Positions 23,932 through 35,490 of a DNA stretch of 64,000 nt are shown here, piece after piece. The DNA lies in contig OX638371.1 of NCBI GenBank assembly GCA_951812925.1, positions 248,001 through 312,000 on the forward strand, in the 5' to 3' direction. The position numbers and the translations under genes are program-made. The stretch comes from Calliopum simillimum. Its lineage: Eukaryota > Arthropoda > Insecta > Diptera > Lauxaniidae. The notes under the pieces were generated by a model. It saw only the letters and a list, made by a program, of their open reading frames with translations, was not told the DNA's origin and did not search any database. Every line of letters starts with the position of its first letter. Position 1 is the first letter of the stretch.

Positions 23932-25088
23932 GTACCTGGAGACCGATCCCTGCTATTTTTTGTGATGAAATTCTTATCTTTTCGCCTCCAATTTTCATGA
24001 ATAAAAATAATAAGAAAAAACTTGGAAAGTATAGAATGGTTTAAGAAATAATAGAAAACTCAAAATTTTTTATTCATAACTTGGAAAGTAAGAGTCCTAT
24101 CGGAAAAATCAGAAAGAATACTTATTTTGATAAGGAAGAGTATAAAAAAGAATTTCACCATTTCTTGTAGTTACGCTGTACGACTGAACACAGCGTTTTC
24201 TTCAACTTCAAGCAAGGATATTTCAATCCTGCAGGTATAATGACAGTTCTACTGATGAAAACGGATTCAGCGTCGAAAAGTACATAAGACTGCATGTAAG
24301 GAATAAAAAGTTCATTCCGTTTTTTTTTTTTATGCCTTAGTAATTAACCAAAGTCTTTATTTTGGTAAAAAGTGGGCATGCCAATTATTGAATAACGACC
24401 ACTTTTCGTTAAGCTTTCGATACACTTGACCCAGACCCGCAGTTCCTCGCCAACGTCGATATTTCACCCACTTTCTGTTCAGAGGTGCGTTATAGCAAGT
24501 TCACTCTAGAGATCTCTACAATTAATTTCAAAAAGATTGCTTCAGCAGTTTTCTTTTCATAACGTATTTTATTTTTGTGTGGCACTGTTATTTCGTTTTT
24601 CGTTTTTGGGTGTTATATCATTTTTTAAAAATAAAACGAAATAAAGCCCAAATTTTTGGGCGTTATTTCCAAAATGATTATGGCCCAAATTTATATGAAA
24701 ATAATTTGGGCGTTATTTCGTTTTTGTTTTTGGGCGCTATTTCATATTTTTTTTTGGGCGTTATTTCGTTTTTTATTTTGGCCGTTATTACGTCATTTTA
24801 TTTTTTGGGCGTTATTTCCTTCGGCGTTATTTCCTTACGCCGTACCCGGCTTCCAAATTTCATCAAAATAACTTGTATGGTTTGTGAGATATGACCAGAT
24901 TAAATTTAAAATTTAGGGCGGTGCCACGCCTCTTACGGAATACATACAAAGTCAAAAACCTAGTTCATTCTACATTCTATGCTAATGTCTATCACTATCA
25001 ATCGCTGCAGCCGTTTTCGAGAAAAAATATTGGCACAGCAGTACAAACAAATAAACAAATATACAATTTTAGCTCGTATAAGAGAAGA
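23932..25088. repeat. mosaic repeat, copy R1
   Basis: Begins GTACCTGGAGACCGATCCCT and ends ACAATTTTAGCTCGTATAAG plus AGAAGA. It shares with R2 and R3 the block CTGAACACAGCGTTTTCTTC, the GGCGGTGCCACGCC phrases and the terminal GCCGTTTTCGAGAAAAA region. R2 follows head-to-tail with no spacer. Internal reading frames are not genes. Confidence 0.7.
24590..24840. repeat. minisatellite in R1, unit about TTTTTGGGCGTTATTTCG
   Basis: About eight imperfect units of roughly 20-30 bp, each with TTGGGCGTTATTTC or close variants. The array is present only in R1, and two overlapping ORFs of Phe/Leu/Trp-rich sequence arise from it. Confidence 0.75.
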
Positions 25089-27175
25089 GTACCTGGAGAC
25101 CGATCCCTGCTCGGTCAACAATCTAATCTTATTATTTTAGTCGATGTTTTTATTCATAGCTATTTTTTGTTATGAAACTTGTATCTTTTCAGTTCTAACG
25201 GTCATGCTTTCAAAATGATAAATAAACCGATGAAAATAATAATAAAAAAAAACTCGAGAAGCATCGAATGGTATAGAAAAATATCAAAAACTCTAAATTT
25301 TTTTTTTGGTGAAATAGAATGCCCTAAAATATATAAATAAATTATGCCACGCACCCAAAATATTTCGTCTTTTGTATGGGGGCTGAAATATCTTATCTTC
25401 GAAGGATCATAACTCGGAAAATAAGAATCCTAAAGGATATTTGGATAAGGAAGAGTGTAACTATTCGATGCTATTAATAAAAAAGAATTCCACCTGTTCT
25501 TGTAGCTACGCTGTGAGACTGAACACAGCGTTTTCTTCAACTTCAAGCAAGGATATTTCAAAATCCTGCAGGTATAATGACAGTTCTGCTAATGATGACG
25601 AACTCAGCGTCAAAAAGTACATAAGACTGCATATAAGAATTAAACAGTTCAGTCCATTTTTTTTTTTTGTGCCTGAGTTATTAACCAAAATTTTTATTTT
25701 GATAAAAAAGTGCGCGTGGCAATTATTAAACAAAGCCTTCTTTTTGTAATGCTTTAGATACTCCTGATCCAGATCCATGTACCAAATTTCATCAAAATAT
25801 GTTGTATCATTTGCGAGAAATAGCATTTAATGTGTTTTACTTGTATGGGGGGTTCCACGCGCACTTTCGATATTTTGCCTACTTTCAGGTCGTAGGTGCC
25901 TAATAGCAAGTAGACTCCCTACTGTTAAATTCAGAAAGATTGCTTTAGTAGTTTTGTTTTCATAGCGCATTATATTTTTGTGGGCGGTGCCACGCCCTTC
26001 AACGAGTTTTTCCAATATAATGGCATATCACATATTAATACTTGTATGCAGAGGTAACAGCTCTAAAATTTTCATCAAAATTTTCGGAGTCGTTTTCGAG
26101 TAATATTGAATCAAAATTTTCAAGGGTTAAAAAGTGGGCGTGGCACTTATTCGATCCCGCCCACTTTTCGCTTATTACAAGTTATTATTAAGCAGTACCT
26201 ACATACCAAATTTCATTAAAATACCTTGTAACATTTGCGAGAAATAGCATTTAACGTATTTTGCTTATATGGGAGGTTCCACGCGCAACGGCGATATTTT
26301 GCCCAATTTCAGAACAAAGATGCCTTATAGCAAGTAGGCTCCCCACAGCTAATTTTAGAATGATTACTTTATTAGTTTTCTTTTAATACCGTATTATATT
26401 TTTGTGGGCGGTGCCACGCCCTTCAACGAGTTTTCCCAATATAACAGCGTATTACATATTAATACTTGTTTGCAGGGGTAACATCTCCTAAATTTTCATC
26501 AAAATTGTTGGAGTCGTTTTCGAGTAATATTGAATCAAAGTTTGCAAGGGCTAAAAAGTGGGCGTGGCACTTCTTCGATCCCGCCCACTTTTTGTCTGTT
26601 ACAAGGTGTTTTTTCCTAGATCTTAAAAATCACTTTTTAAACGGATTTGAAAACTGAAATCACGGCTAATTTCCTACGAAAAAAGTACACGGAATTTTGG
26701 GTTAAAATAAGCGCGGAGAGAGCGACGTTTATTACTCGATGGTTGTACAAGTACAGAGTTCAGTTGTTATTTTACATAATTGGGAGCCAGAGGGGGAGCC
26801 CGAAAATAGTGAACAAAACAAAATTCGAAGATAACCAAACACCACTGTACCGACAACAAAGTACAGGGTGTTTGGCTATGTTTTGGCGTAAACACAAGGT
26901 ATTATCAAGCCGTACCCGCTCACCAAATTTCATTTAAATTCCTTGTATGGTTTGCGAGTTATGACCATATCAAATTTAAAATTTAATGCAATGCCACGCC
27001 CCTGGTGAGCATTTACAAAGTTCAAACCTAGCTCGTTCTTCATTGTATGCTAATATCTAACACTATTCCAAGTTTTATTAAAATAGCTGTAGCCGTTTTC
27101 GAGAAAAAGTTTTGCCCGTTCCAAACAAACATACATAAGTAGATACAATTTTATCTCGCATAAGAAGAGAAGATA
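25089..27175. repeat. mosaic repeat, copy R2
   Basis: The longest uninterrupted copy. It starts GTACCTGGAGACCGATCCCT and ends ACAATTTTATCTCGCATAAG then AAGAGAAGA. It contains two internal versions of the block AGTGGGCGTGGCACTT...CGATCCCGCCCAC, near 26130 and 26555. It provides the empty site for the DD41D insertion in R3. Confidence 0.7.
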
Positions 27176-29115
27176 TAAGTGGAGGAACATTAAAAGAATT
27201 ACCTTTTTTATAATATGCAATAAGTGGAGGGAATACTAATAGCATTTCGGTAATACATGTGGTCTTTATTCAATAAATTCACCAATTTAAAAAAAAAAAA
27301 TTGTCCTAAGACTTTTAAATATAAATGTGACCATCCAGTGGAAAAGGTACCTTATCTTCACAAAATAAAGAACCTACTCTTTAAGTTTTGAATAAAATGA
27401 CACCTTGATCACTGGAAAATTCCAAAAATTGACTGAGTTACGGCATTTTGAAATCATACAATGAAAAACTCAAGTTTGTAGATATCGAAGTTCAAAGTTT
27501 GTCAATAAGCAATTTTTACAGGGTAGGGGTTCGGTAAGACCGCCTTTATTGGTATTTGTAATTTGATAATCGACCTCAAATCAGTTGGAAAATGTTGACA
27601 ACATGTATAAGCACTGAATTCCACCTTGAACTGAAAACCGGTAAAAAAAGATAAAGTACCTATTCCACTAAACGGTCACAAATATAACTATGTATAGTTT
27701 CTATTAAACCGTTTGTCGTACAAATTTGGGATCAGTCTTGATAACATCGGAAAATTTTGGCTCGCGAGGAAAAAAAAAATAAATTTGGTCGAGCTCAAGA
27801 ACAAAAGAAGTTTTTTCGTAAAAATATTATAAATGTCACAGATTTTAAATTATACACAAAGCATTTTAAAATGGAAATGTGATCAAAATAATTATTTGTG
27901 TGGGATAAATTTTTAGTTATAAAAAAAAAAAAAAAATCCAACTTCCTTTGGCAAAATTGTACACATGCCGTAATCCTTCTTTGGTTAAACATTATTTGAT
28001 AGCATAACTGTGCAACAACATTGCTGAACTTCAGCAACTTACGTCTGAGTTTCTAAACATTGCATACATTCCCCATAGACAAACAAGCATGAGTTCGCTA
28101 TTAAGATTTGGCAGCATGTTAGGATGTTTTACTGAACGCTTGTTAGTATCGGAGGAAACATTGAAGTGCAAAGTTGAACACACGCGAATTTCAACAAATA
28201 TTTATCATTTGAGCATAAAAATTGGTGTACAAGTAAAACAGAGAAAAGTATTCAAAAAAGGCAAGTTTCACCAGTTAAATGAATTAAAATTGATGTTTTT
28301 AGTTATAATTAAACAATCAATTGCAAATGAAACAGAGCGAACTCAGGGTCAGAAGAGATTAAAAATTACTCACAAAATTTTTATTTTCTTAAGTATTAGT
28401 GAACTGAAATTAAAAGTTTTACTTTCTAAAGAAAGTTTCTTATGAGTTCAAACTGCTTCTTTAAGGACAGAAAACCACTGCTTATCATTCATTTTCGTTA
28501 AGAATATAGGATAACCTATGAAAACTAAAAAAGTATCTAGATCAAGATAAAAAAATGTATGTCTTTTGTGAGAATATCCAACGAGTTTAAGGTATATTCT
28601 GATTGATAAATAATGTACATTTATTTAATACTTTTCTTCTGGATATCACAAATGTTTTCCTACCGGAATAACGAACGATTAATTCGATTGAAATGAAAAA
28701 AAAAAAAAATATATATATATACTTATACATATATTGCTCTTATCCTCAATGGAAAATTTGAAAAGATACACAGATGTTGTCATCCAAAGCATGTATGTTT
28801 AGCGTCAACTTTGTTATACATATTCTTTGAAGAAGAAGAGCATTGTGTGGTATCACGCGAAACGGCCGTTCTCAAATTATTTCTTTTACAAAAATAGTCT
28901 GAAAGTGGGGAGTTTTAATCAACAGAAAGCGTCCATTCATTGATGTCATAATTTGTGGGTATGCATACTTGTTCATACCGAACATAAGATTTGCGTCGCA
29001 TTTTGAACAAAAAAAATTATAAAATATTTGTATCTTTTTAACCACAACATTAAAAAAAGAAAAATATCATTAATTTTGTGCTTATAGACTTTTTGTTTGG
29101 AGGAAACTTATTGGA
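27176..29115. other. intergenic region B-C
   Basis: AT-rich and without a supported gene. The open frame at 28089-28445 has no recognisable motif. An acceptor-like TTGTGCTTATAG ends near 29087, just before paralogue C, and suggests a 5' UTR intron. Confidence 0.4.
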
Positions 29116-30940
29116 ATGCGTTCCAATAGAGCGATGTTAGCAGTTTCACTGCTTTATATTATGTTTGCTTTGCAAGATACTGCCGAAGCGAAATGGGGTA
29201 GCAGTGGAAGAAAATCATCAAGTGGTAGTAGAGGTGGCAGTAGAGGTAATTCTCATAATTCTCCCAGTAGCCATCACACCACTACCAATCATCACATCCC
29301 TGCCAGTCATCATAACCCAAGCAACCATGGTTCTTTTAACTCGCCATCGCTCTCAGTGCACAAGCCCGCACCTCCTCCAATCGGGTTTAATGTAGGTGGC
29401 CATAACTCGTTATCTGGCACTTCTCATTTTCAACAGATGAAACCCAACATTCACGCTCCTTATCCAGTGCAATCTCAACCCATTGGATCGAGTCATTTGG
29501 TGGCACCCCAAAGTAATGTACATACGCCTATTCAAGCAACAAAACAAGTGCAGGCTCACTCGGGTCCTTCACAAAGTAGTGTACATACGCCCTTTCAAGC
29601 AACAAAACTAAATCCGGTTCACTCCAGTTATCCTGTACAAAGTTATCACACACCAATGGTGCCACCAGCAAGTGTAGGAACACATCAAAATCCTATTTAT
29701 CATTCCCCAAACACACTCCCAGCAGGTGCAATGTATTATCCTTCCGCGGGTATAATACCTGCAGGTGCAACATTTTATCATCCGCCAGCTGGAGTGGCTC
29801 ATGTTCCAGTGTACCACACTCCCGTAGTAGCTCCAATGTCATTACCACCGGGGGCAACATTTTATGCATCGTCAGCATCAATACCTGTCGGAGCGACATT
29901 TTACCAACAGCCACCGAGAACAAGCTCGGGACCAGGTTTCGGTATGTATTGTTTTTTTTTTTAAATTTTTAGAAAGGGTTTAATATAGTCCTTATGCTTT
30001 CAAAACAGGAACTGGACTAGTTGCTGGGGCAATTGGACAGTCAGTGCTTAGTCGACTGGGCCATCATCATCATCATTATGACGATCGTTTTGTGCAACAG
30101 AATAACAACAATAACAATGGAGAAGATCGAGTTATTATTATTAATAATGGGCCCGCTGGATCTGTCCAGACAACACCAGTTGGACAGGGGACCACTATCA
30201 TTCAAACCGAAATGCAGACAAGTAAAACAGTAACACCTCAAAATACAGCATTTGCTAATCAAAACTTAAATCAATTACCACCAGTAATCACTGATGCAAA
30301 CGTCTATCAGAATCCATTGTCACCACAAATACCACCCATAGTAACTGACGATACTGCAAAGGTTAATACACCAAAACCACTTGTCGCTATTCCCAGTAAC
30401 ACAAACTCTATGGCACCAATACCAAATGTAGTGGATACAAGCGCAAATGCAACAAATCCAACACAACCTGGTGGCATTGTTTGTATGCCTATATGGTTGA
30501 ATGAAACAGATCCACAGAACTCCAGTAGCGTAGTAGAAGTGGAGAAAATTGCTTGCTTCGAAGCACCAACAGAAACGGCCCAAGCAAATGAAACAATGCC
30601 TGTTACCAACGACAATGACCAGCATTTTTTAGCTGGCTCTCCAGTTATTGGCAATGATCAATCCCAGCTTAAGTCTTCCGAAACACTAACATCAATAGAT
30701 GAAATGAACAAGCAGCCAGTGCTATCAGGGGGTATAAATCAGAACTATATGCCTTCAGATCTTTCACAACCCGTACAAACAACAATTAATGCAAATTCAC
30801 AAGAAAAACAACAGGAACAATATCAAACCAGCCAACAAACAATTGTTATTGAACACAAAAAAATTCAAAACTCATCAGCTGGAGAGCATAAAGTACATAT
30901 TTTGTTTGTTCTAACACTTTTAATTTCTGTAAACTTTTGA
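29116..30940 (+). CDS. array paralogue C: GPI-type secreted protein with GATFY repeats and one C-x23-C module
   Basis: Exons 29116-29941 and 30009-30940 join in phase 1 (67-bp intron) to 585 residues. The signal peptide is residues 1-25 (cleavage after DTAEA), followed by KWGSSGRKSSSGSRGGSRG. Then come a Ser/His-rich region (about 40-75), two copies of SxVHTPxQATK, and PAGAMYYPSAG / PAGATFYH / PPGATFYA / PVGATFYQ repeats up to the intron. Exon 2 opens with a small hydrophobic Gly/Ala segment (TGLVAGAIGQSVLSRLG), a His run and the core DRVIIINNGPAGSV. The C-x23-C module is GGIVCMPIWLNET to VEKIACFEAP, with NET as an N-glycosylation site. The tail VHILFVLTLLISVNF after Ser-Ser-Ala-Gly fits a GPI signal. 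AATAAA lies at 30945. Confidence 0.85.
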
Positions 30941-30944
30941 AAAG

Positions 30945-30950
30945 AATAAA
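30945..30950 (+). terminator. polyadenylation signal of paralogue C
   Basis: AATAAA 5 bp after the stop codon. It is unusually close, so a more distal signal may be used. Confidence 0.35.
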
Positions 30951-32435
30951 GGAAAAAATTCATTAACGATTAATTTGCGCCTTAAGCGAACCGATTTAAG
31001 AAAATTTGTTATGCTATGTATTATCTATGCACCATTGAAAAGCTTGTTAGATGTTACTTTTAAATGTTAATTTTTAAGTATTAAGGTTAAAGTTTAAGAT
31101 GTTAAGTTAATTTCCTCATCAATGTCATAATTTGACCGATTTAGGGGAAATCGACACATTCGACTGTTATGAAAGACACAACTAAACATAAAACTTCGGG
31201 TTATCAGTTGTATCATCAACGGAGGGATAACTGTTTTTGGCAGCAAATTATGCCTGACATAAGGTAGAGATGAAATACCTTCTCTTCAAAGGATCATAAC
31301 TCGGTAAGTTAGTCTTATTTTTTGTTCAGAGCTTCCATCTCAAATAACGCTTGCACTACAACAGAATGAAAATTTTACTTTTATGGGAGGTGCCACTCTC
31401 TAGTATATGTATGTATTTTGGGTGGGTTATCTTAGAAAATGCTCATAAAATTCCGTTTTAAAGGCTATTTTTGTATGGGCGTGTCCGTTCACCGATTTCG
31501 CTCGTTTTAAATCTCTCGAGCTAGTTTTTACGAAGGAGGCAGTGTACAAAATTTCATAGAATAATACTGCTTCAAAAAAATATTAAAATGATTTCTACAG
31601 ACAGACAGACAGACGGACATGGCTATATCGCTTATCAAGAATATGCGGCGCGAGCCTGATTTATGAGGCCCGGCCCGGCACGAACAGGAAACAAGCACTT
31701 GAAAAAAATCCCGGGCCTGCACAAATTAATTTTTTTTTTTAAAGCCCGGGCCCGGCCCGATACTCCCATATTATTACATTCTTATAATAAATCAATGCAT
31801 TTTTAAAGGAGGTTAAAGAAAACATTATTAATGTTGGTTTAATAAGACTTTTTGTTAGACTTGCTTTGACTTACTCCATTGTTATACTAACCCCCAGATT
31901 TATACGAAGAGTAAAGGCCCACGGACCACGAAAAAAAAAGACCCATGCCCAGCTCTAATACAGTGGAAAGCAAAGCTGTCAAAATGCTGTTTCCTCCATA
32001 ATACTTCTATAGCGTCTGTTCTAGTTAAATAGGTACGAACCAAACTGAAGCTTAATCTTCCTTCTTTTTTAATATGTGAAAAATTTCACCTTAGAATTTA
32101 ATTTAAGACGGACCATAAATTTGCATTTACATTTGCTTCACCTTGTTATTGCTCAGATCTTGCACTAACTGTTGCAAGTATCTATGAAAAAAAAATAAAA
32201 AATACAAAATTACTATAAACTTTTTTACGAAAAATTTTATGTTCTTTCCAATGGTAGCAGTGTTTAGAAGAGTACTCTTCCAAACTTAAAACAAAGAGAT
32301 ACGATGCGCCACCAGTAAATATTAATATTATGGGTTCTCCTCGCACCAGAATTTTTAGTTTTAATCGTTTTAACAAAAAAACTTGTTGGAAAGTAAATCG
32401 GAAGCAAAAAAAAAAAATTATGAAGCAGTCTAATA
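30951..32435. other. intergenic repeats, including a GC-rich GGCCCGGCCCGG segment
   Basis: 31230-31660 carries transposon-like phrasing ('aaggatcataactcgg', runs of CAGACAGACAGACGGACA). 31660-31770 has a GC-rich pair, GGCCCGGCCCGGCACG and GCCCGGGCCCGGCCCGA, unlike its AT-rich surroundings, which looks like a small hairpin element. No gene was seen. Confidence 0.4.
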
Positions 32436-34545
32436 TATGGGTGATTCTCAGATAACTGTACTTTTTGTGTCCTCTGGCGATTTCACCTATACAGTAGGCT
32501 TTTTTTCACAAAAAATTACGCTATAAGTTAGAAACTATGTTTTTCTAATAGAGCGGATCAATTTTACCACCAAATAATTATTGGTCTACTGTGAAAGTTT
32601 GCAAATATACCCCAAATGTCACAAACGTGGCATGTCCCACCCCTACTTTTTATACACAAAACGATGAAAAACGACCAAAAAACGGAAATGGAACAGAAAA
32701 CAAGTTACTACACATGTTAAGTAAATACTTAAGGCTACAATATTCTGAGCTCATCTGCAGTTTTAAATAATTTTTAGAGGGCACAATTTCGAATTGAAAA
32801 CTGTCCCCTAGTTTTGGAAAAAAAAAAATTTCTTCAAAGCATTATGCTATTACTGCATGGTACTACTGTTTCAGTCAATAGATTGCAATACATATGCATT
32901 AATTCTGATCACTATCCATCACCCAAAGGTCATAATGTCCGAACGCGTCCAAAAAGAAATATGTTTGCGTTTTATAGGGCAGTTTATAAACAAAAACAGT
33001 TTTTTTTAAAAATTATGGTCACAAACGTGGCACTCGGCACTCGCAGGTAGAACATTTTATTTTATGCATGAAACAATTTTTTTGTAGGATTTGCATACAT
33101 GACCCCAAATTCTTTCGGAAAAATCTTGAACTCAAACGCGTGCTTTACAATGAGCGATAAACTACAAAAATGTCACAAACGTGGCGCATCAAAAATGTCA
33201 CAAACGTGGCACTTTTTATCAGTTTGCAAAAAAACATATTTTCATATAAAATTTAGTATACAAATGTTTAGCTGAAGGCTATTAATTATGTTTTTAATAC
33301 AAAAATTTTTCTACACCATCAGAATCCTGAGTTATCCTTGCTCAAAAGTGAAAAAATCACTGTTTTGACATCTACTTAAAGCTATAGAACAAAAACAATA
33401 ACAAGTAAAATTAATTTCTGTCAATGGATTCAGGCAGCCAAATTTATTGTCAACAAGACATAATTTACCGTTTTTCAATTGGATTCCCAGCTTACGAGTT
33501 ATAAGCGTTTAAAGTAAGGACATCTTTCGATAACATACAAAGGATTTTTCGAGACCGAAAAGTTACAAAAAATCAAGTTTTATTATTTTTATCAATAACA
33601 TATTTAATTACAAAAATTTCGAGACCTTGCAGACCATAATCGCATGAAAAATGACAGTTCTATGCTAGATTTAGTGAATGACCCTACTAAACTATTGCTT
33701 TGCAAATTATCAGAATCAAAATTTCATCTGTGCATTCACTAATTCTACAATAGAGCCTTATTTTTTCATCCGATTTTAGTCTGCAAGAGCTTAAAATTTT
33801 CGTGATAAAATATATTTTTAATAAAAATAATAAAACTTACCATTTTTTTTAATTTTTCGGTCCAGAAAATCCTTTGTGTGTTATTGAGAGATATCCTTTT
33901 TTTAAAGGCTTATAACTCGGAAACTAGGAATCCAATTGAAAAACGGTAAATAATGTCTTGTTGTTAATAAATTTGGCTGTCTGAATCCATTGACAAAAAT
34001 TAATTTTACTTGTTGCTGTTTTTGTTAAGTAGATGTCAAAACTGTGATTTTTTCACTTTTGAGCAAAGATAACTAAGGATACTGATGTAATAGAAAAAAA
34101 TCAAGATCAGATTCGTAATTAGGAGATCCTAATCCACCATAAACGACTATAAAAACAGAGGAAAGAAAACCATAGTTGATATTTAGGGCGGTAGGGGATA
34201 CAAAAAATGGACCACCGGAGACATGACACTGTTGCAAAATTAGTCTTGAAGTGTAAATTTGCCATTATATGCAATATATCTCTCATCAAAACGCTTCAAA
34301 ACCATAATTTTTCCATACTGTGGCTAAAATGTCACAAACGTGGCAATTTAGTCACAAACGTGGCAGCAAAATTTCTTAATTTCGACCTCAAAGCCGTAAA
34401 TTCACACTTGTAGTTGATCTACTTAAAAGATGAGTTTTAAGAGTGTGTTTACACAAGATAGCATGACGAAACTTGCAAAAATCCAAAAAAATTATCTGCC
34501 AATTTTACAACTCGAAAAAGCACAGTTATCTAAGAATCACCCATA
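32436..34545. mobile_element. large fold-back element without coding capacity
   Basis: The 2110-bp palindromic element has ends TATGGGTGATTCTCAGATAA and the complement (ATCTAAGAATCACCCATA), flanked by TA at 32434-32435 and 34546-34547. Long inner arms (about 33340-33600 and about 33800-34090) are also complementary, including TTCAATTGGATTCC and GTCAATGGATTCAG. Six copies of TCACAAACGTGGC occur inside. No transposase was seen. Confidence 0.75.
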
Positions 34546-34548
34546 TAT

Positions 34549-35490
34549 ACACTCACGGAAAAAAAAAGCCGATTTTAATTTTGTAAGATATTTTAAAATA
34601 CTTGTGTAAATCAATATTTACCCTGATTTAACTGCCCTAAGTTAAATATTATTAAGTTTAACATTATTAAGTTTAATATTATTAATAATTATATTTGGGT
34701 TTTTCTGGCACACTTTTCGTTTTAAAATGGCCTTAGCATTCTCAATAGAATTGAGGTTGGGGCTTTTGCCCGGCCATTTGCTTAACTTAATTGTCAAAAG
34801 GTCATTATATTTATTTGCGAATGCGAAAATAAATAGCCCGTTATTGTAAATTTATCGAAAAAATAAAACAAAACATAATTTTGCTAAGTGCTCGCTTAGT
34901 CGGTCAATGCTGTGCATAACGCCTAATGATGTCAATATAAACTTCGGATTATTTTATTTTATTTTTTTTGCGGCGTACAGTGCATCCGAAAACGGAACTG
35001 ATGAGATTTGTTTTGCTCCCATCATAGAATATGACTTCAGCCCAATCGTTACACACCAAATTCTTTTTTTCTTTACACCAGTTTAATGAGAAAGACCGCA
35101 TTTTGTGTGTGAAAATCGGTTTTTCGCAGGACTGCAGGCAAAAAAGTTATTTTCTCTCAAGCGGCGCTGTACAGTTGAAGTGCTTATTTTATATTTTGGT
35201 AATTCTTTACCTCCGCAGCAATTTTGGAACCAGTTTTAAGCCGATCGCGCAGGGCTATTTTTACTACACCTCGGTCTTCTCTCTCAGATATTTTTCTTGG
35301 ACGGCCACTTCCAGTGCGACGCAATAAACTCTCTGTTTCCAAAAAACTTTTCAAAATTGTCATACGGAAGACTTACCATATCAAATTTTACGCGATATAT
35401 CCACATTCCTTAAATTTTGCTGCTTGTATGCAGTTATGTCAATTTTTTATTTTTCAGTCAAAACCCTTTTTTTAAATATCGTTGTTTTGT
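34549..35490 (-). mobile_element. decayed Tc1-like element, remnant 1
   Basis: Starts ACACTCACGGAAAAAAAA and ends near AAATATCGTTGTTTT. The sequence is closely related to 51440-52517. On the minus strand, fragments of a Tc1-type transposase are visible: a GRPRK AT-hook-like motif after an HTH region, and KWPGKSPNLNSIENA, equivalent to the PDLNPIE motif. It has many stops and deletions. Confidence 0.65.

Noticed and set aside
24577..24894. Two overlapping Phe/Trp-rich frames that look like membrane segments
   Set aside because: They arise from the GGGCGTTATTTC minisatellite within mosaic repeat R1.
28089..28445. 118-residue frame between paralogues B and C
   Set aside because: No motif, no splice context, AT-driven Lys/Leu/Ile composition; chance frame.
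32599..34370. Repeated TCACAAACGTGGC considered as a CRISPR-like array
   Set aside because: Spacing is irregular (about 20 to 1100 bp), the host is eukaryotic, and the motif lies inside a fold-back element.
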